A DNA stretch of 64,000 nucleotides. It comes from Aquimarina agarivorans. GTDB taxonomy: Bacteria > Bacteroidota > Bacteroidia > Flavobacteriales > Flavobacteriaceae. The notes under the pieces were generated by a model. That model worked only from the letters and a program-made list of their open reading frames with translations. It searched no databases and was not told the origin of the DNA. Shown in pieces: positions 27,748 to 38,089 of the stretch; the first letter of the stretch is position 1; every line of letters starts with the position of its first letter. Both the position numbers and the translations under genes were made by a program. The stretch spans positions 1 to 64,000 of the forward strand of contig NZ_AFPB01000167.1 in assembly GCF_000218485.1 (NCBI RefSeq), read 5' to 3'.

Positions 27748-28297
27748 TTTTCTTTTTCTAGGTCTTTTAATGTTGTTTCAAAGCAGTATTTGTTTGGACT
27801 CGGTTTTTGGACAACAAACCTATAAAACTGCAACAGGGATTATCAGTTTTAATGCTGCAAAAACCGCTATTGAACCTATTCAGGCAAAAAATAGTCAGGT
27901 AAAGGTTGCTTTTAGACCTAGTGATGGGGCTTTAGTTGGTTTGTTGAAGGTGTCAGATTTTGTGTTTCCTAACGCGTTAATGCAAGAACATTTTAATGAA
28001 AATTATATGGAAAGTGAACAGTATCCCACGGCAAGTTTTGAAGCCAAAATTGATGATTTGGATAATTTGCTAGCTAACGAAACTAAGGTTAAAGGTGTGT
28101 TTAATATTCACGGGATAAAAAAGGAATTATTTATTCCAATAACATTGATAAAAAAAGGGGAGGGCTTTGAATTAAAATCAAACTTCAAGTTGCTATTGAA
28201 AGATTTTAAAATAAAAGTACCTTCATTGATGTTTTACAAAATTGCGGAGGTTGTTGATGTGGTTTTAAATGCACGGTTGACAAAAGTGGAGCAATAA
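27728..28297 (+). CDS. YceI-family periplasmic protein
   Basis: 189 residues from ATG 27728 (ATG 27725 is the only near alternative). Signal peptide with cleavage near VFGQ (about residue 27), then a lipocalin-like YceI barrel: TGIISFNAAKTAIEPI, FPNALMQEHFNENYMESEQYPTASF and FNIHGIKKELFIPI are classical YceI stretches. YceI proteins bind isoprenoid or other lipids. The frame is open further upstream inside the cytochrome gene, but without a signal sequence. Confidence 0.88.
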   Translation: MGNWRSNFLFLGLLMLFQSSICLDSVFGQQTYKTATGIISFNAAKTAIEPIQAKNSQVKVAFRPSDGALVGLLKVSDFVFPNALMQEHFNENYMESEQYPTASFEAKIDDLDNLLANETKVKGVFNIHGIKKELFIPITLIKKGEGFELKSNFKLLLKDFKIKVPSLMFYKIAEVVDVVLNARLTKVEQ

Positions 28298-28389
28298 TAC
28301 TACAAAAATGATACGATTATATTGTTTTGGTTCAACACCATTTATTGGAAAAGCCTAATTTTTATTTGAACAATTCAAAACAATTATTG

Positions 28390-28427
28390 AACACAAAAAA
28401 ACCAGCTTTTGCTGGTTTTTTGTGTTC
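28390..28427. terminator. Bidirectional terminator between YceI and symporter genes
   Basis: Near-perfect stem AACACAAAAAAACCAGC/GCTGGTTTTTTGTGTT with a TTTT loop, placed between converging genes. Confidence 0.85.
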
Positions 28428-28467
28428 ACAAGTAATAATGTAAATGAATTAATTTGAACCATTCAAT

Positions 28468-30045
28468 TTATCTAAATACCACGTATGTACTAATGACAAC
28501 AATGCAAATGGCTAACCCTACAGGTTTAACGTATTTCCAAGTAGTTAAATCCACATCTTTAGTGTATTGTTGAATGTAATCAGTTGGTCTTGGTTTTAAT
28601 TTGCCAATAACAAGCATAATAATAACGGTAAGTACAAAGGTGATTGCCTGAATGTGTAAAAAGTGAGGCAATTCTATTTCCATTCCTTTTGAAAGAATAA
28701 TGTAAATTACGTAGAGGCAAAACGAAAAAATTAAACCTGCTTTGGCGGCTAAAGCGGGAACACGTTTTGTTAAAAACCCAATCACAATTACCGTTAAAAT
28801 AGGGATACTGTATGCGCCATTAACTGTTTGGAGGTAGCCAAAAATGCTGCCAGCATAGTGTAAAAACGGGGCAATACACATGGCAAAAAGAGCTAGTGCA
28901 ATTCCAAAAGTTTTTCCTTTATTTACCACCTGCCTTTCAGTTGCTTCGCTATTCATGAATTGCTTGTAGATATCAATTCCAAATAAAGTTACGCAACTAT
29001 TTAATGCGGAGTTAAAGGAACTTAAAATAGCTCCAAACAATACTGCAGCAAAAAATCCTACATAGCTCACGGGGAGTACATCAGCAACAAGTTTGGGGTA
29101 GGCCAAACTGGAACTACTCAAATTTCCTCCATATTTATGAAAGGCAATAATACCAGGAAGTACAACTATAATAGGACCAAGTATTTTGATGAAAGCTGCT
29201 AAAATTAACCCTTTTTGACCTTCAATAAGGTTTTTAGCTCCCAAAGCGCGCTGAATAATTTGTTGATTGGTTCCCCAGTAAAACAGTTGTACTAACATCA
29301 TTCCTGTAAAAATAGTTGAAAAAGGTATGGCGGAATCATTGCTGCCAATGGCATTAAATTTTTCAGGATGTTGATTCATTAATTTGGTGATGCCTGATAA
29401 AATATAGCCATCATCACTAATGGACATTAATCCAAAAATTGGAATTAATAGTCCTCCAATTAATAACCCTATTGCATTTATGGTATCCGAAACAGCAACA
29501 GCCTTTAATCCTCCAAAAATAGCATAAATAGACCCTATAACTCCAATGCCCCATACGGTAATCCAAATAGCTTGAATTTCAGTGACACCTAATAATTTTG
29601 GAAAATCAAACATGGTGCTAATACCTACGGAGCCCGTATACAATACAATGGGTAACAAAACAATTGCGTAGCCGGTTAAAAAAAGCCCGGAAGTTATTGC
29701 TTTTGTGGTAACATCAAATCTTCTTTCTAAATAAGTTGGTATCGTTGAAACACCTCCTTTTAAATATTTAGGCAATAAATAAATGGCAGTAATTACCATG
29801 GCGATGGCAGCTAGTGTTTCCCATGCCATTACTAAAATTCCATTTGAATAGGCATCTCCATTTAAGCCAACTATTTGTTCGGTGGAAAGGTTAGTGAGTA
29901 ATAATGATCCAGCAATAACGCCAGCGGTTAAACTCCGACCACCTAAAAAATAACCATCAGATGAGTTTTCATCTGTATTACGAGTTGACCACCATGCAAT
30001 AAGAGCAACAAGAATTGTAAAACCAATAAAAGAAATTATCCCCAT
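28468..30045 (-). CDS. Sodium/solute symporter, SSS (SGLT-like) family
   Basis: 525 residues, about 14 membrane segments. SSS hallmarks: GYFLGGRSLTAGVIAGSLLLTNLSTE (31-56), AIFGGLKAVAVSDTINAIGLLIGG and NQQIIQRALGAKN. Imports a small solute, in close relatives a sugar or uronate, with Na+. It lies between the two beta-helix genes, next to a SusC/SusD operon, so uptake of a monosaccharide released in the periplasm is a reasonable inference. Strand opposite to the SusC/D genes; own regulation likely. Confidence 0.9.
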   Translation of the reverse strand: MGIISFIGFTILVALIAWWSTRNTDENSSDGYFLGGRSLTAGVIAGSLLLTNLSTEQIVGLNGDAYSNGILVMAWETLAAIAMVITAIYLLPKYLKGGVSTIPTYLERRFDVTTKAITSGLFLTGYAIVLLPIVLYTGSVGISTMFDFPKLLGVTEIQAIWITVWGIGVIGSIYAIFGGLKAVAVSDTINAIGLLIGGLLIPIFGLMSISDDGYILSGITKLMNQHPEKFNAIGSNDSAIPFSTIFTGMMLVQLFYWGTNQQIIQRALGAKNLIEGQKGLILAAFIKILGPIIVVLPGIIAFHKYGGNLSSSSLAYPKLVADVLPVSYVGFFAAVLFGAILSSFNSALNSCVTLFGIDIYKQFMNSEATERQVVNKGKTFGIALALFAMCIAPFLHYAGSIFGYLQTVNGAYSIPILTVIVIGFLTKRVPALAAKAGLIFSFCLYVIYIILSKGMEIELPHFLHIQAITFVLTVIIMLVIGKLKPRPTDYIQQYTKDVDLTTWKYVKPVGLAICIVVISTYVVFR

Positions 30046-30286
30046 AATTTTAATGTGTAAAATTTAAACAAAAGCTAAAATATCATTATTTGTAAGATTA
30101 AAAATCGTTTTAGTTCATAAATTCATCAAAAAAGAGTCAAATTATCAGTTAGTTGTAAATTTGTAATCATTGGTTTTGGTGTTGAGAATATTTTATTGTG
30201 GATTTTTTTTTAAAGTTCAAAAAATGAATGTAATATTGATTGTTTATTAGTGCCATAATTCATTTTAGTTTATTCAACATTTAAAT

Positions 30287-30986
30287 ATGATGTGTCGATT
30301 TATATTTATAGTATTTCTTTTTTTAATTGCTTGTTCACACACCAAAAAAGAAATAAAAGCAGAAAAAATGTTGCTTTTTTCAAGTTTATCATCTTCTCAA
30401 ACTGGAATTGATTTTTCAAATGATATCGCTGAAGATTACAATAATTTTTTTGGTGTTTTTAACTATGCTTATAATGGAGCTGGTGTAGCTGTAGGGGATA
30501 TTAATAATGATGGTTTGGAGGATGTTTATTTTGTTGGAAATCAAAAGGAAGATAAGCTTTATTTAAATAAAGGAAATTTTAAGTTTGAGGATATTACCAT
30601 TAAAGCAGGCATTCGTGCAAAAAAAGCTTGGCATAATGGAGTAGTAATGCAAGATGTGAATACTGATGGTTATGTGGACATATATGTAACCGTATGAGGG
30701 TGGAAAGAACCAAAGAATAGCAGAAAAAATTTGCTATACATTAATCAGGGTGATGGCACTTTTTTAGAACAAGCCGAACAATTTGGGTTAGATGACTCAG
30801 GGTTTTTAAATTAAAAGAGTTTTTAGAGATGCTCATAACAATACTAATACTTTCAGCTATTTATCTACCAACAAAAGTGGCATATTTCTTCCTAATAATG
30901 TCAAAGGATTATGGCCAATAACTGTTCGCAATAAAAAAAGCTATTTGGTTGCTATCAATAATAGCGAAATAAAAATTCTTCAATAA
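30287..30986 (+). pseudogene. Remnant of an FG-GAP/VCBS-repeat lipoprotein gene
   Basis: The first 136 codons give a lipoprotein signal (FLIACS, Cys16) and the usual start of large VCBS proteins (SQTGIDFSNDI, YNGAGVAVGDINNDGLEDVYFVGN, NTDGYVDIYVTV). Then TGA at 30695 interrupts the frame, and the same frame continues past it for about 35 codons (GWKEPKNSRKNLLYINQGDG). After LDDSGF the sequence jumps, in another frame, to what looks like a family C-terminus (NKSGIFLPNNVKGLWPI to KILQ, stop at 30984). Intact relatives are about 1100 aa, so most of the gene is deleted. Such genes commonly sit beside SusC/SusD operons, as here. Confidence 0.8.
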
Positions 30987-31210
30987 TTCTAACGCATATA
31001 TTGCAAGCAGTACTTTTCATAAAAGGCTAATTTTATTTGATAAAAAAAGGTACTTATCAATTGGTAGGAATTTACTTTCTCAATTTTTAACTTTTTTTTA
31101 GAATATTTTCTTTAAAAAATCAAGGTTCTATATCGCTTGTAATCAGCTTATTAAGATATGCTAAAACGTTTTTTTAAACTGTTTTTTAATTCTTTTCGTC
31201 TGATTTAATA

Positions 31211-31256
31211 TTAACATTATGTTAATGATTTAAGGGTAGTTTATCCGTTACTTTCG
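31211..31256 (+). promoter_or_regulatory. Palindrome and -7-like box upstream of the first susC
   Basis: TTAACATTATGTTAA (31211-31225) is a perfect 7+1+7 palindrome. TACTTTCG at 31249-31256 is one base off TAnnTTTG and lies 25 bases before the susC ATG. The palindrome would fall in the -40 to -50 zone, a common activator position. Confidence 0.4.
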
Positions 31257-31280
31257 TCGCCATAACTAAAATTAAATTAA

Positions 31281-34200
31281 ATGATGAAAAACAACTTTCG
31301 ATTAGTCGATCGGCTTAAATCGATGCTTTTCGTGTCAGTTTTATTACTCGGTTTTGGCTTTATGAATGCACAAACTAAAACGATTACGGGTACAGTAACA
31401 GGGGAGGGTTATCCGCTCCCAGCAGTTAGTGTATTAATCAAGGGAAGTTCATCAGGAACGGTAAGTGACTTCGATGGAATATTTATTCTTGAAGCAGAAG
31501 AGGGTGATGTATTGGTATTTGATTATGTAGGATTTAAGTCTCAGGAGGTAGTTGTAGGTAAAGAAAATACAATTAATGTGAGCATGAAGGAAGATGTATC
31601 CGTGCTAGAAGAGGTGGTTGTAGTGGGATATCAAAAACAGAAGAAAATTGAGGTAACTGGAGCAATTTCTTCTGTAAAAGGCGATGAGTTGACAAAACAA
31701 GCTGTTGGTGACCCTGCTGAAGCGCTTCAAGGTAAGCTAGCAGGTGTAAATATTCAAGCTTCAAGCGGTTCACCTGGTGCTCGTGCAAATGTGCAAATTA
31801 GGGGAGCAAACTCTTTAAATGGATCAGATAGTGATTTCAATAATCCGAATGCAGCCTTACAAAATCCTTTAGCCGATGGATTATCGCCACTTTGGGTAGT
31901 TGATGGTTTACCAGTTACTGGTGATCCTAATTTAAGTCCTAGTGAAATTGAATCTATTGAAGTTTTGAAAGATGGGGCTTCTGCATCGATATATGGTATT
32001 AGAGCAGCTGCAGGGGTAATTCTTGTAACCACCAAACGTGGTGTAAAAGGAAAACTTAAAGTTGATTTTAACACATATTCATCGGTAAACAGATTAACAA
32101 GAAGGGTTTCTGTGTTAAATTCAAGTCAGGCATTGGCAAATGACCGAAACATTATTGAAAATACAGGAGGACAAGTGCAAACCGAAGGTATTTTGACAAG
32201 AAATCCAAACGCATTTAATTTCGATACAGATTGGCAGGATGAAATATTAAATCAATATGCATATTCAAACAATGCAAATTTGAGATTTTCAGGAGGAGTT
32301 GATTTTCTGAACTATAGTTTAAATATTGATTACTTAAATCAAGAAGGTAATATTGTAAATTCAAATTTTGAGCGTACTAATATTAAATTAAATACGGGCT
32401 TTAATAATGGAGGTAAATTTAATGCGTTTACAAGTTTTTCAATTTCTAATTCAAATGCAAGAGTTGAACCATGGAGAATTTTGTACGATGCGCTTACTGC
32501 TCCTTCATACATACAAGGGCCTGGTGATTTAGCAAATGCAAATACTATTTCTTTAGATGAAAACTCAGCAAACACAATAGCGGCAAATAATGTAATTGAT
32601 AAATTAAGGCAAGAAAACAGAAGGGAGACATTAAGTGGAAGTTTATACGGAACGTTTAATTATAATTGGTTTGAAGGGTTTAATACTAAATTGAATTTAA
32701 GTTTCAGTAGATTCGATTTAAAGGATCGGTTTTTTGATCCTGCATTTTTCTTCCTTGGACTGGATGGCGGTGTAAATGAGGGGCAAATAGCACAAACAAT
32801 TGCCACGTTGCAAGAACGTAGAGGGTTAGGAAAAACGAGCTTGGTCGAGTTTTTTACAGAGTATGAAAAAGATTTTTCAGGACATAAGCTTTCAGGTCTT
32901 GTAGGGGTTACTAGCGAGAATAGAAGCTGGGCTCAATCAGGAGTATCTGTTAGGGATTTTGATACTGCAGGTTTTCCGAATATTAATGCTGCTAAAGACA
33001 AGTCGGCAGTGCAGGCTTCTGGAAATTTAACGGTAAACAAACTTAGGAGTTTGGTTGGAAATATGGGGTATGGTTTCAAGGAAAAGTATTTGTTAAGAGC
33101 TAATGTACGTAGAGACCAAACCTCAAACTTTACAGCTGAAAATAGGGCAGAAACATTTGGAGGTATCTCTCTAGGTTGGGTGCCAAGTAAAGAATCGTTT
33201 ATTGAAAACTCTGATTTTTTATCCTTTATTGAATCATTAAAGTTTAGAGCAAGTATTGGGTGGGTTGGTAATCAAAATGTTGAAGCATTTATAGCTAATC
33301 CAGGGATCAGTTCAGGAACCAATATTATTTTAGGAACAAGAAATGTAGAGGTTGTAGGAATATCCAGAACGCAAATAGGGAATTTGGATTTGACTTGGGA
33401 AACTAGTGTTTCTGAAAATTTGGGAGTTGATTTATTATTGTTTGGAGGTGCTTTTAATTTTACAGGAGAGCTTTACCGGGTAGAAAAAGATAATTTATTG
33501 TTTTTGGCTAATACAGCACTTTCTTCAGGGTTTAATCCAACGTTTCCAAGTCCAACAGCTACAGTGTTTTCCAATGTGGGTGCATTGGTAAATGAAGGGG
33601 TGGAATTAACAGCAGGGTACAGAGATATTAAAGGTAAATTTCAATGGAATTTGTCGGGTACGTTTACATCAAATAGTAATGAAATTACAGCATTGGCTGG
33701 TACCACTTCTCAAATTAATGGAGGACAACCAGCTCCGGGAACAAATCAGCTTCAGAATTTTCCAGTAAATTTTGGTCGCGAAGGTTTTCCAGTTGGTTCA
33801 TTCTTTTTATTGGATTCTGATGGACTAATTAGAAATCAAACTGAACTTGATGAATATCAATTATTAGGCGGTGCTATACCAAGTAACGCTAAAATTGGTG
33901 ACTTACGATTCAAAGACGTTGATGGGGATGGTTCAATAAACGTTCAAAATGACAGAACTTTTAAAGGAAGCTCTCTTCCTGATTTTGAAATAGGACTTAA
34001 TTACGGGATGAATTATCAAAATTTTGACTTCTCCATGCAATGGTTCGCATCTTTTGGAGCTAAAATTTATAACGGCCCTAAAGCATTGGCTTATAATGCT
34101 CAAAATCATACGGACTTATTATTCGCTTACAGAGCGGATAATCAGGCTTCGGAAATTCCAATTAACCGACAAAGAGCAAGACCAACAAACTTTTTGTCAA

Positions 34201-34463
34201 TTACAGATCAGTTTATTGAAGATGGTGATTACATACGTTTACGTAACATCCAAATAGGGTATAATTTCCCAAAGGAAACCCTTAAAAAAGCAAATTTGTC
34301 TAAGTTAAGAATATACCTAGCAGCATCAAATGTACTTACAATAACTGATTATACAGGTTTTGATCCTGAAGTTGGAGGAAACGGACTTTTTTCTAGGGGT
34401 ATTGATCGTGGATATACTCCAGTTACAGGTTCAGGTAGATTAGGGTTGGAATTAAGTTTTTAA
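31281..34463 (+). CDS. SusC/RagA-like TonB-linked outer-membrane transporter (system A)
   Basis: 1060 residues. Signal peptide (cleavage after MNAQ, about 31), CarboxypepD_reg-like domain (about 34-105; TITGTVTGEGYPLPAVSVLI), TonB-box region EEVVVVGY, plug domain (about 115-240; SIEVLKDGASASIYG) and a 22-strand TonB-dependent barrel to the C-terminal Phe. It imports oligosaccharides across the outer membrane with its SusD lid, encoded 5 bases downstream. First gene of a four-gene operon. The first 45 codons are strikingly similar to those of the second susC at 39229. Confidence 0.95.
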   Translation: MMKNNFRLVDRLKSMLFVSVLLLGFGFMNAQTKTITGTVTGEGYPLPAVSVLIKGSSSGTVSDFDGIFILEAEEGDVLVFDYVGFKSQEVVVGKENTINVSMKEDVSVLEEVVVVGYQKQKKIEVTGAISSVKGDELTKQAVGDPAEALQGKLAGVNIQASSGSPGARANVQIRGANSLNGSDSDFNNPNAALQNPLADGLSPLWVVDGLPVTGDPNLSPSEIESIEVLKDGASASIYGIRAAAGVILVTTKRGVKGKLKVDFNTYSSVNRLTRRVSVLNSSQALANDRNIIENTGGQVQTEGILTRNPNAFNFDTDWQDEILNQYAYSNNANLRFSGGVDFLNYSLNIDYLNQEGNIVNSNFERTNIKLNTGFNNGGKFNAFTSFSISNSNARVEPWRILYDALTAPSYIQGPGDLANANTISLDENSANTIAANNVIDKLRQENRRETLSGSLYGTFNYNWFEGFNTKLNLSFSRFDLKDRFFDPAFFFLGLDGGVNEGQIAQTIATLQERRGLGKTSLVEFFTEYEKDFSGHKLSGLVGVTSENRSWAQSGVSVRDFDTAGFPNINAAKDKSAVQASGNLTVNKLRSLVGNMGYGFKEKYLLRANVRRDQTSNFTAENRAETFGGISLGWVPSKESFIENSDFLSFIESLKFRASIGWVGNQNVEAFIANPGISSGTNIILGTRNVEVVGISRTQIGNLDLTWETSVSENLGVDLLLFGGAFNFTGELYRVEKDNLLFLANTALSSGFNPTFPSPTATVFSNVGALVNEGVELTAGYRDIKGKFQWNLSGTFTSNSNEITALAGTTSQINGGQPAPGTNQLQNFPVNFGREGFPVGSFFLLDSDGLIRNQTELDEYQLLGGAIPSNAKIGDLRFKDVDGDGSINVQNDRTFKGSSLPDFEIGLNYGMNYQNFDFSMQWFASFGAKIYNGPKALAYNAQNHTDLLFAYRADNQASEIPINRQRARPTNFLSITDQFIEDGDYIRLRNIQIGYNFPKETLKKANLSKLRIYLAASNVLTITDYTGFDPEVGGNGLFSRGIDRGYTPVTGSGRLGLELSF

Positions 34464-34468
34464 AACAA

Positions 34469-36547
34469 ATGAAAATGAAAAATAAAAATTTATACAAATC
34501 ATTTCTTTTTGTCATTGCAATTTTTCTTTTTAGTTGTGATGATGATTTGGATGTTCAAAATAATAATTCATCAGACCCTGATGTATTTCAGAGTCCGGTT
34601 GAAAGAGCGGAACAATTGGTTTTTGGAGCCTATAGCGCTTTGCAATTTCCAGGAGCTACGGGGGGTCAGGCAGCCATTGCCTCCGCTTGGTTTTCTGAGG
34701 TATCGGTAAATCCGAATAATGTTACTATACCATTTTCAACTGCAATTGGAGTAACTGATGGTGTTTATGATGAAACAGATGATATAGCGCAACAAATGTA
34801 TTCTGATTTGTATCGCGTAGTTAATAGAGCTAATAATACTATAGCAACGGTTGATAAATTGCTGAGGTCCGAAATCCGAAATGCGATAGCTGCAAATAAA
34901 GCAACGCCATTAAATAATGATTTTGTGGCAGTAAATATATCAGATTTTGATAAAGAAAATTTTTCAGAAGATGAACGTAAAACTTTATTAGAAATTCCAA
35001 GTATCGTTGGGTTATCAAACGTAAGAGGTGAAGCGTTATTTTTAAGATCGTTAGCTTTATTTTGGTTGTCAAATTCATTTAATGGGGGTAATGTAGTGAT
35101 GCCTTTAAAAATAGCTGCTGATGTGGAGGGAACGCGCTTACCATTATCTTCAAGAGCAACTGTTTATGAGCAAATAATAAAGGATTTAACGTTGGCAAAA
35201 AATGTGTATTTATCTAACGTTTTTGGTTGGTCGACCAGAAATCAAGATGGTAGAGCAACATTCGGAGCGGTAGCTTCTTTATTGGGGAAAGTATTGTTGT
35301 ACGATGAAAAATTTGACGCTTCAGCGGATGTTTTTCAGGAAGTAGTTAATTGTGCGAGTTGCAATTACGCGCTAGTTGATGATTACGAGTCTAATTTTAA
35401 AGAAGAAGGTGAATTTAATTCAGAATCTGTTTTTGAAGTACAATACTCTGACAATTTGCCATTTGTACCTAATTTTGGTGATGGTGAAGGAACTACAACT
35501 AATGAATCTACCATTAGAGCAGCTTATTTTAGTGATGAGCAAGGTGGGTTTGGTTGGTTTAAGCCATCTCATTTTATTGTAACGTTATTTAAAAATGAAG
35601 TTAGAACAGCAGCTGATTTATCGGAAGAGGAAGCTTTTTATGAATTTGGTGAAAATGAATTGACCCCTAGATTATTTGCAAATCCAAGGCCAAGGTTACT
35701 CTCTAAACGGGCAAAAGCATCAATGGCATTTGCCGATGATGGTTCTTTATACTACGGTAGATCCACCGATAGCCAAGGTTTTTCAAACGGAACTTTTCCA
35801 ACATTGCCAAGGAGAGCCGTAGTACGTAAATTTCATAATGATGAATTGACGGCCGAGTTACAGGCTTCTCCACTAAATGAAAAAATTATTAGATACAGTG
35901 ATGTATTATTAATGTATGCGGAAGCATTACTAAGGGGCGCTGACGCAGAAGCTAATAAGCAACAAGCCATTGAATTGATTAATGAGGTTAGGGCTAAAAG
36001 AGGTTTGGTGAGTTTGGAAACATTGTTTCAAGGTGTGGAAACGCCTCCGATTGTGGATCTAACACTTAATGATCGCTTAAATAAGTTTCCGCCAAGCGAA
36101 GAAAATTTAAAAAATAATTTACCAAGCACTTTACAAATCAATGAGCAGGAATTAACTCCTGAAAATATTGTCTTCCATTTATTTGATAAAGAAAGACCTG
36201 CTGAATTTGCATTTGAAGGAAGGGGTATTTTATGGAATGATTTAAGGCGAAGGCCTTTGAGAAATAGCGGATCATCTTTAAGTCCTGCCTTAGAAAGACT
36301 GCAAGAACTAGCGGCAATTGATTACGAGTTAGTTGTACCAAATGCCTTAGATACCTCACCAGGTTTAATTGCTTTTATTAGAGTTAATGACAATGCAAGA
36401 AGTCGATTTTTAAAAGATTTTCAAAGACGAACGCAAAATATTCAATCAAGTTTTTTAAGGAGTAATTTATATTTTCCAATACCATTTGTGGCTTTAAATG
36501 AAAATCCAAAATTGTTTGACAACCCTAGTTTATTAATAACTGATTAA
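34469..36547 (+). CDS. SusD/RagB-like surface lipoprotein (system A)
   Basis: 692 residues, on the long side for SusD. Lipobox LFSC (Cys23) followed by acidic residues (DDDLD), the usual surface-export signal in Bacteroidota. The TPR-rich SusD fold is recognised by VRGEALFLRSLALFWLSN, the RYSDVLLMYAEALLR motif and the C-terminal DKERPAEFAFEGRGILWNDLR. It forms the substrate-binding lid over the SusC barrel encoded just upstream. Ligand unknown. Confidence 0.95.
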   Translation: MKMKNKNLYKSFLFVIAIFLFSCDDDLDVQNNNSSDPDVFQSPVERAEQLVFGAYSALQFPGATGGQAAIASAWFSEVSVNPNNVTIPFSTAIGVTDGVYDETDDIAQQMYSDLYRVVNRANNTIATVDKLLRSEIRNAIAANKATPLNNDFVAVNISDFDKENFSEDERKTLLEIPSIVGLSNVRGEALFLRSLALFWLSNSFNGGNVVMPLKIAADVEGTRLPLSSRATVYEQIIKDLTLAKNVYLSNVFGWSTRNQDGRATFGAVASLLGKVLLYDEKFDASADVFQEVVNCASCNYALVDDYESNFKEEGEFNSESVFEVQYSDNLPFVPNFGDGEGTTTNESTIRAAYFSDEQGGFGWFKPSHFIVTLFKNEVRTAADLSEEEAFYEFGENELTPRLFANPRPRLLSKRAKASMAFADDGSLYYGRSTDSQGFSNGTFPTLPRRAVVRKFHNDELTAELQASPLNEKIIRYSDVLLMYAEALLRGADAEANKQQAIELINEVRAKRGLVSLETLFQGVETPPIVDLTLNDRLNKFPPSEENLKNNLPSTLQINEQELTPENIVFHLFDKERPAEFAFEGRGILWNDLRRRPLRNSGSSLSPALERLQELAAIDYELVVPNALDTSPGLIAFIRVNDNARSRFLKDFQRRTQNIQSSFLRSNLYFPIPFVALNENPKLFDNPSLLITD

Positions 36548-36557
36548 TAAGATTGAA

Positions 36558-38063
36558 ATGAAAAAAATTAAATATATAATAAGTCAAGCAATGGTGCTAA
36601 TAGCAATAAGTGCTTGTACTACAGTTGATGATGATCAGCAGTTAAATAATACCTCAGGAAGGGTTTTTGGTTTGGCTAGTCCTGATGTTGAGGGTTTTGC
36701 CTTGACCGATGGAGGTGTTTTGACTAGAGTTTTTACGGATACTTTAAATTTTCGCGATTTATCAACCCTTTCCAAAGGGAGAACTTGGACATTTCCAGAA
36801 GGAGTAGCAGATATCATTGGAAGTGCCGAAGATGAGACTTCAAATGAAGAAAATTTTAAGGCTGTCTTTAAGGAACCTGGTACGCATACGGTCAACTTAC
36901 GTGCAGATTTAGGGGAAGTGTTGTCAAATAATTCATTAGATTTTAAATTTAATGTGTTAGATAAAATAAGTATCATTTCTGCGAAAGCTAACGAATTGGA
37001 TGTAGAAACGGATGAATTAGTTTTTGAGGCAGGAGCGGATGTTAACTTTTCCAGTACAACAGCTGGTAGTCCAAGAATTGTAAAGTGGTCTTTTTTTAAG
37101 GATGGAGTGTTAAAGTCTACCAATGATCAACAAAGTCCTGAAAAGTTTCAAGAAGTTGGTGTTTTTGAATACATCCTTGAAGCTTCCACAGTAAGGCCTT
37201 TTGGTATTGATATAAAAGAAGGTGTAATAAGAATTACTCCTCCTAGCCTTCCGTTTAAGTTTGAAAAGGTTTTTGAGCAAGAAGATGGTACCATTTTACT
37301 TGTTGCCAATAGAAATTTTCAAACACTGCCGGCTGATATAATTACTGAATTTGATTTGAAAGTTGATGGAGCATCTATAGTTATTGATGCTATTGAAATT
37401 GATGAAAATCAAAAAAATGCATTAGTAATAGTTCCTTCAGTAAATATTACAACAAATAGTACTACTCAGCTTAGTTATGAATCGAACAATATAAAGGATG
37501 TTTTTGGCGTTGAGGCGGAGGTATTTAATCAAGAAGTTTTACCATTCCAAATCAACTTTTTTAAAGATAAAATTTACGACTTAGATACCAATATCCTTCC
37601 GTTAAATGAAGAAGCTAACATCTTTTTTTCTCCAGCGCTACCACCAGGGAGTAGTACAATGGCAACAAATACAGATTTGCCAACAGGAGCGTCGGTTTCC
37701 GAAAGAAATCTTGTTATAAATGTAGCTGAGCCAGGGAATTTAAATTATACTATGTTTCCTAGACCAGCGGGTAATCCTCAAGCAGTGGCATTAAGCCCAG
37801 GGAAGTATGAGTTAACTTTTTATGCCAAATCTACATCTTCCGATTTAAGAGTGCTCTTCTTTGGCAATGGTAATGGTTCAACATTTGCTGTTTTAGGGGC
37901 TCCTTTTGATATTACTAATACCGAATGGAGACAATATAGTCAGGAAATTACTGTAACGGAAGATTATACCACGGTTGAAATAGGTTTTGATAACAGAGAA
38001 GCATCAAATGCAGATGCCTATGAAGTTAAATTGAATGGGATTCAACTATTAGGCTTGGACTAA
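36558..38063 (+). CDS. Surface glycan-binding-type lipoprotein (system A)
   Basis: 501 residues, SusE/F-like by position. Lipobox SAC (Cys20) with DDDQQ after it. A PKD/Ig-like beta region (about 60-230) and a C-terminal beta-sandwich (about 350-500; LTFYAKSTSSDLRVLFFGNGN, EWRQYSQEITV) of the carbohydrate-binding-module type. It would capture polysaccharide on the cell surface for the neighbouring SusCD complex. 10 bases after susD. The exact CBM family is not assigned. Confidence 0.8.
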   Translation: MKKIKYIISQAMVLIAISACTTVDDDQQLNNTSGRVFGLASPDVEGFALTDGGVLTRVFTDTLNFRDLSTLSKGRTWTFPEGVADIIGSAEDETSNEENFKAVFKEPGTHTVNLRADLGEVLSNNSLDFKFNVLDKISIISAKANELDVETDELVFEAGADVNFSSTTAGSPRIVKWSFFKDGVLKSTNDQQSPEKFQEVGVFEYILEASTVRPFGIDIKEGVIRITPPSLPFKFEKVFEQEDGTILLVANRNFQTLPADIITEFDLKVDGASIVIDAIEIDENQKNALVIVPSVNITTNSTTQLSYESNNIKDVFGVEAEVFNQEVLPFQINFFKDKIYDLDTNILPLNEEANIFFSPALPPGSSTMATNTDLPTGASVSERNLVINVAEPGNLNYTMFPRPAGNPQAVALSPGKYELTFYAKSTSSDLRVLFFGNGNGSTFAVLGAPFDITNTEWRQYSQEITVTEDYTTVEIGFDNREASNADAYEVKLNGIQLLGLD

Positions 38064-38089
38064 TAAGGGTAAATTTTAAAGATAAGAAT

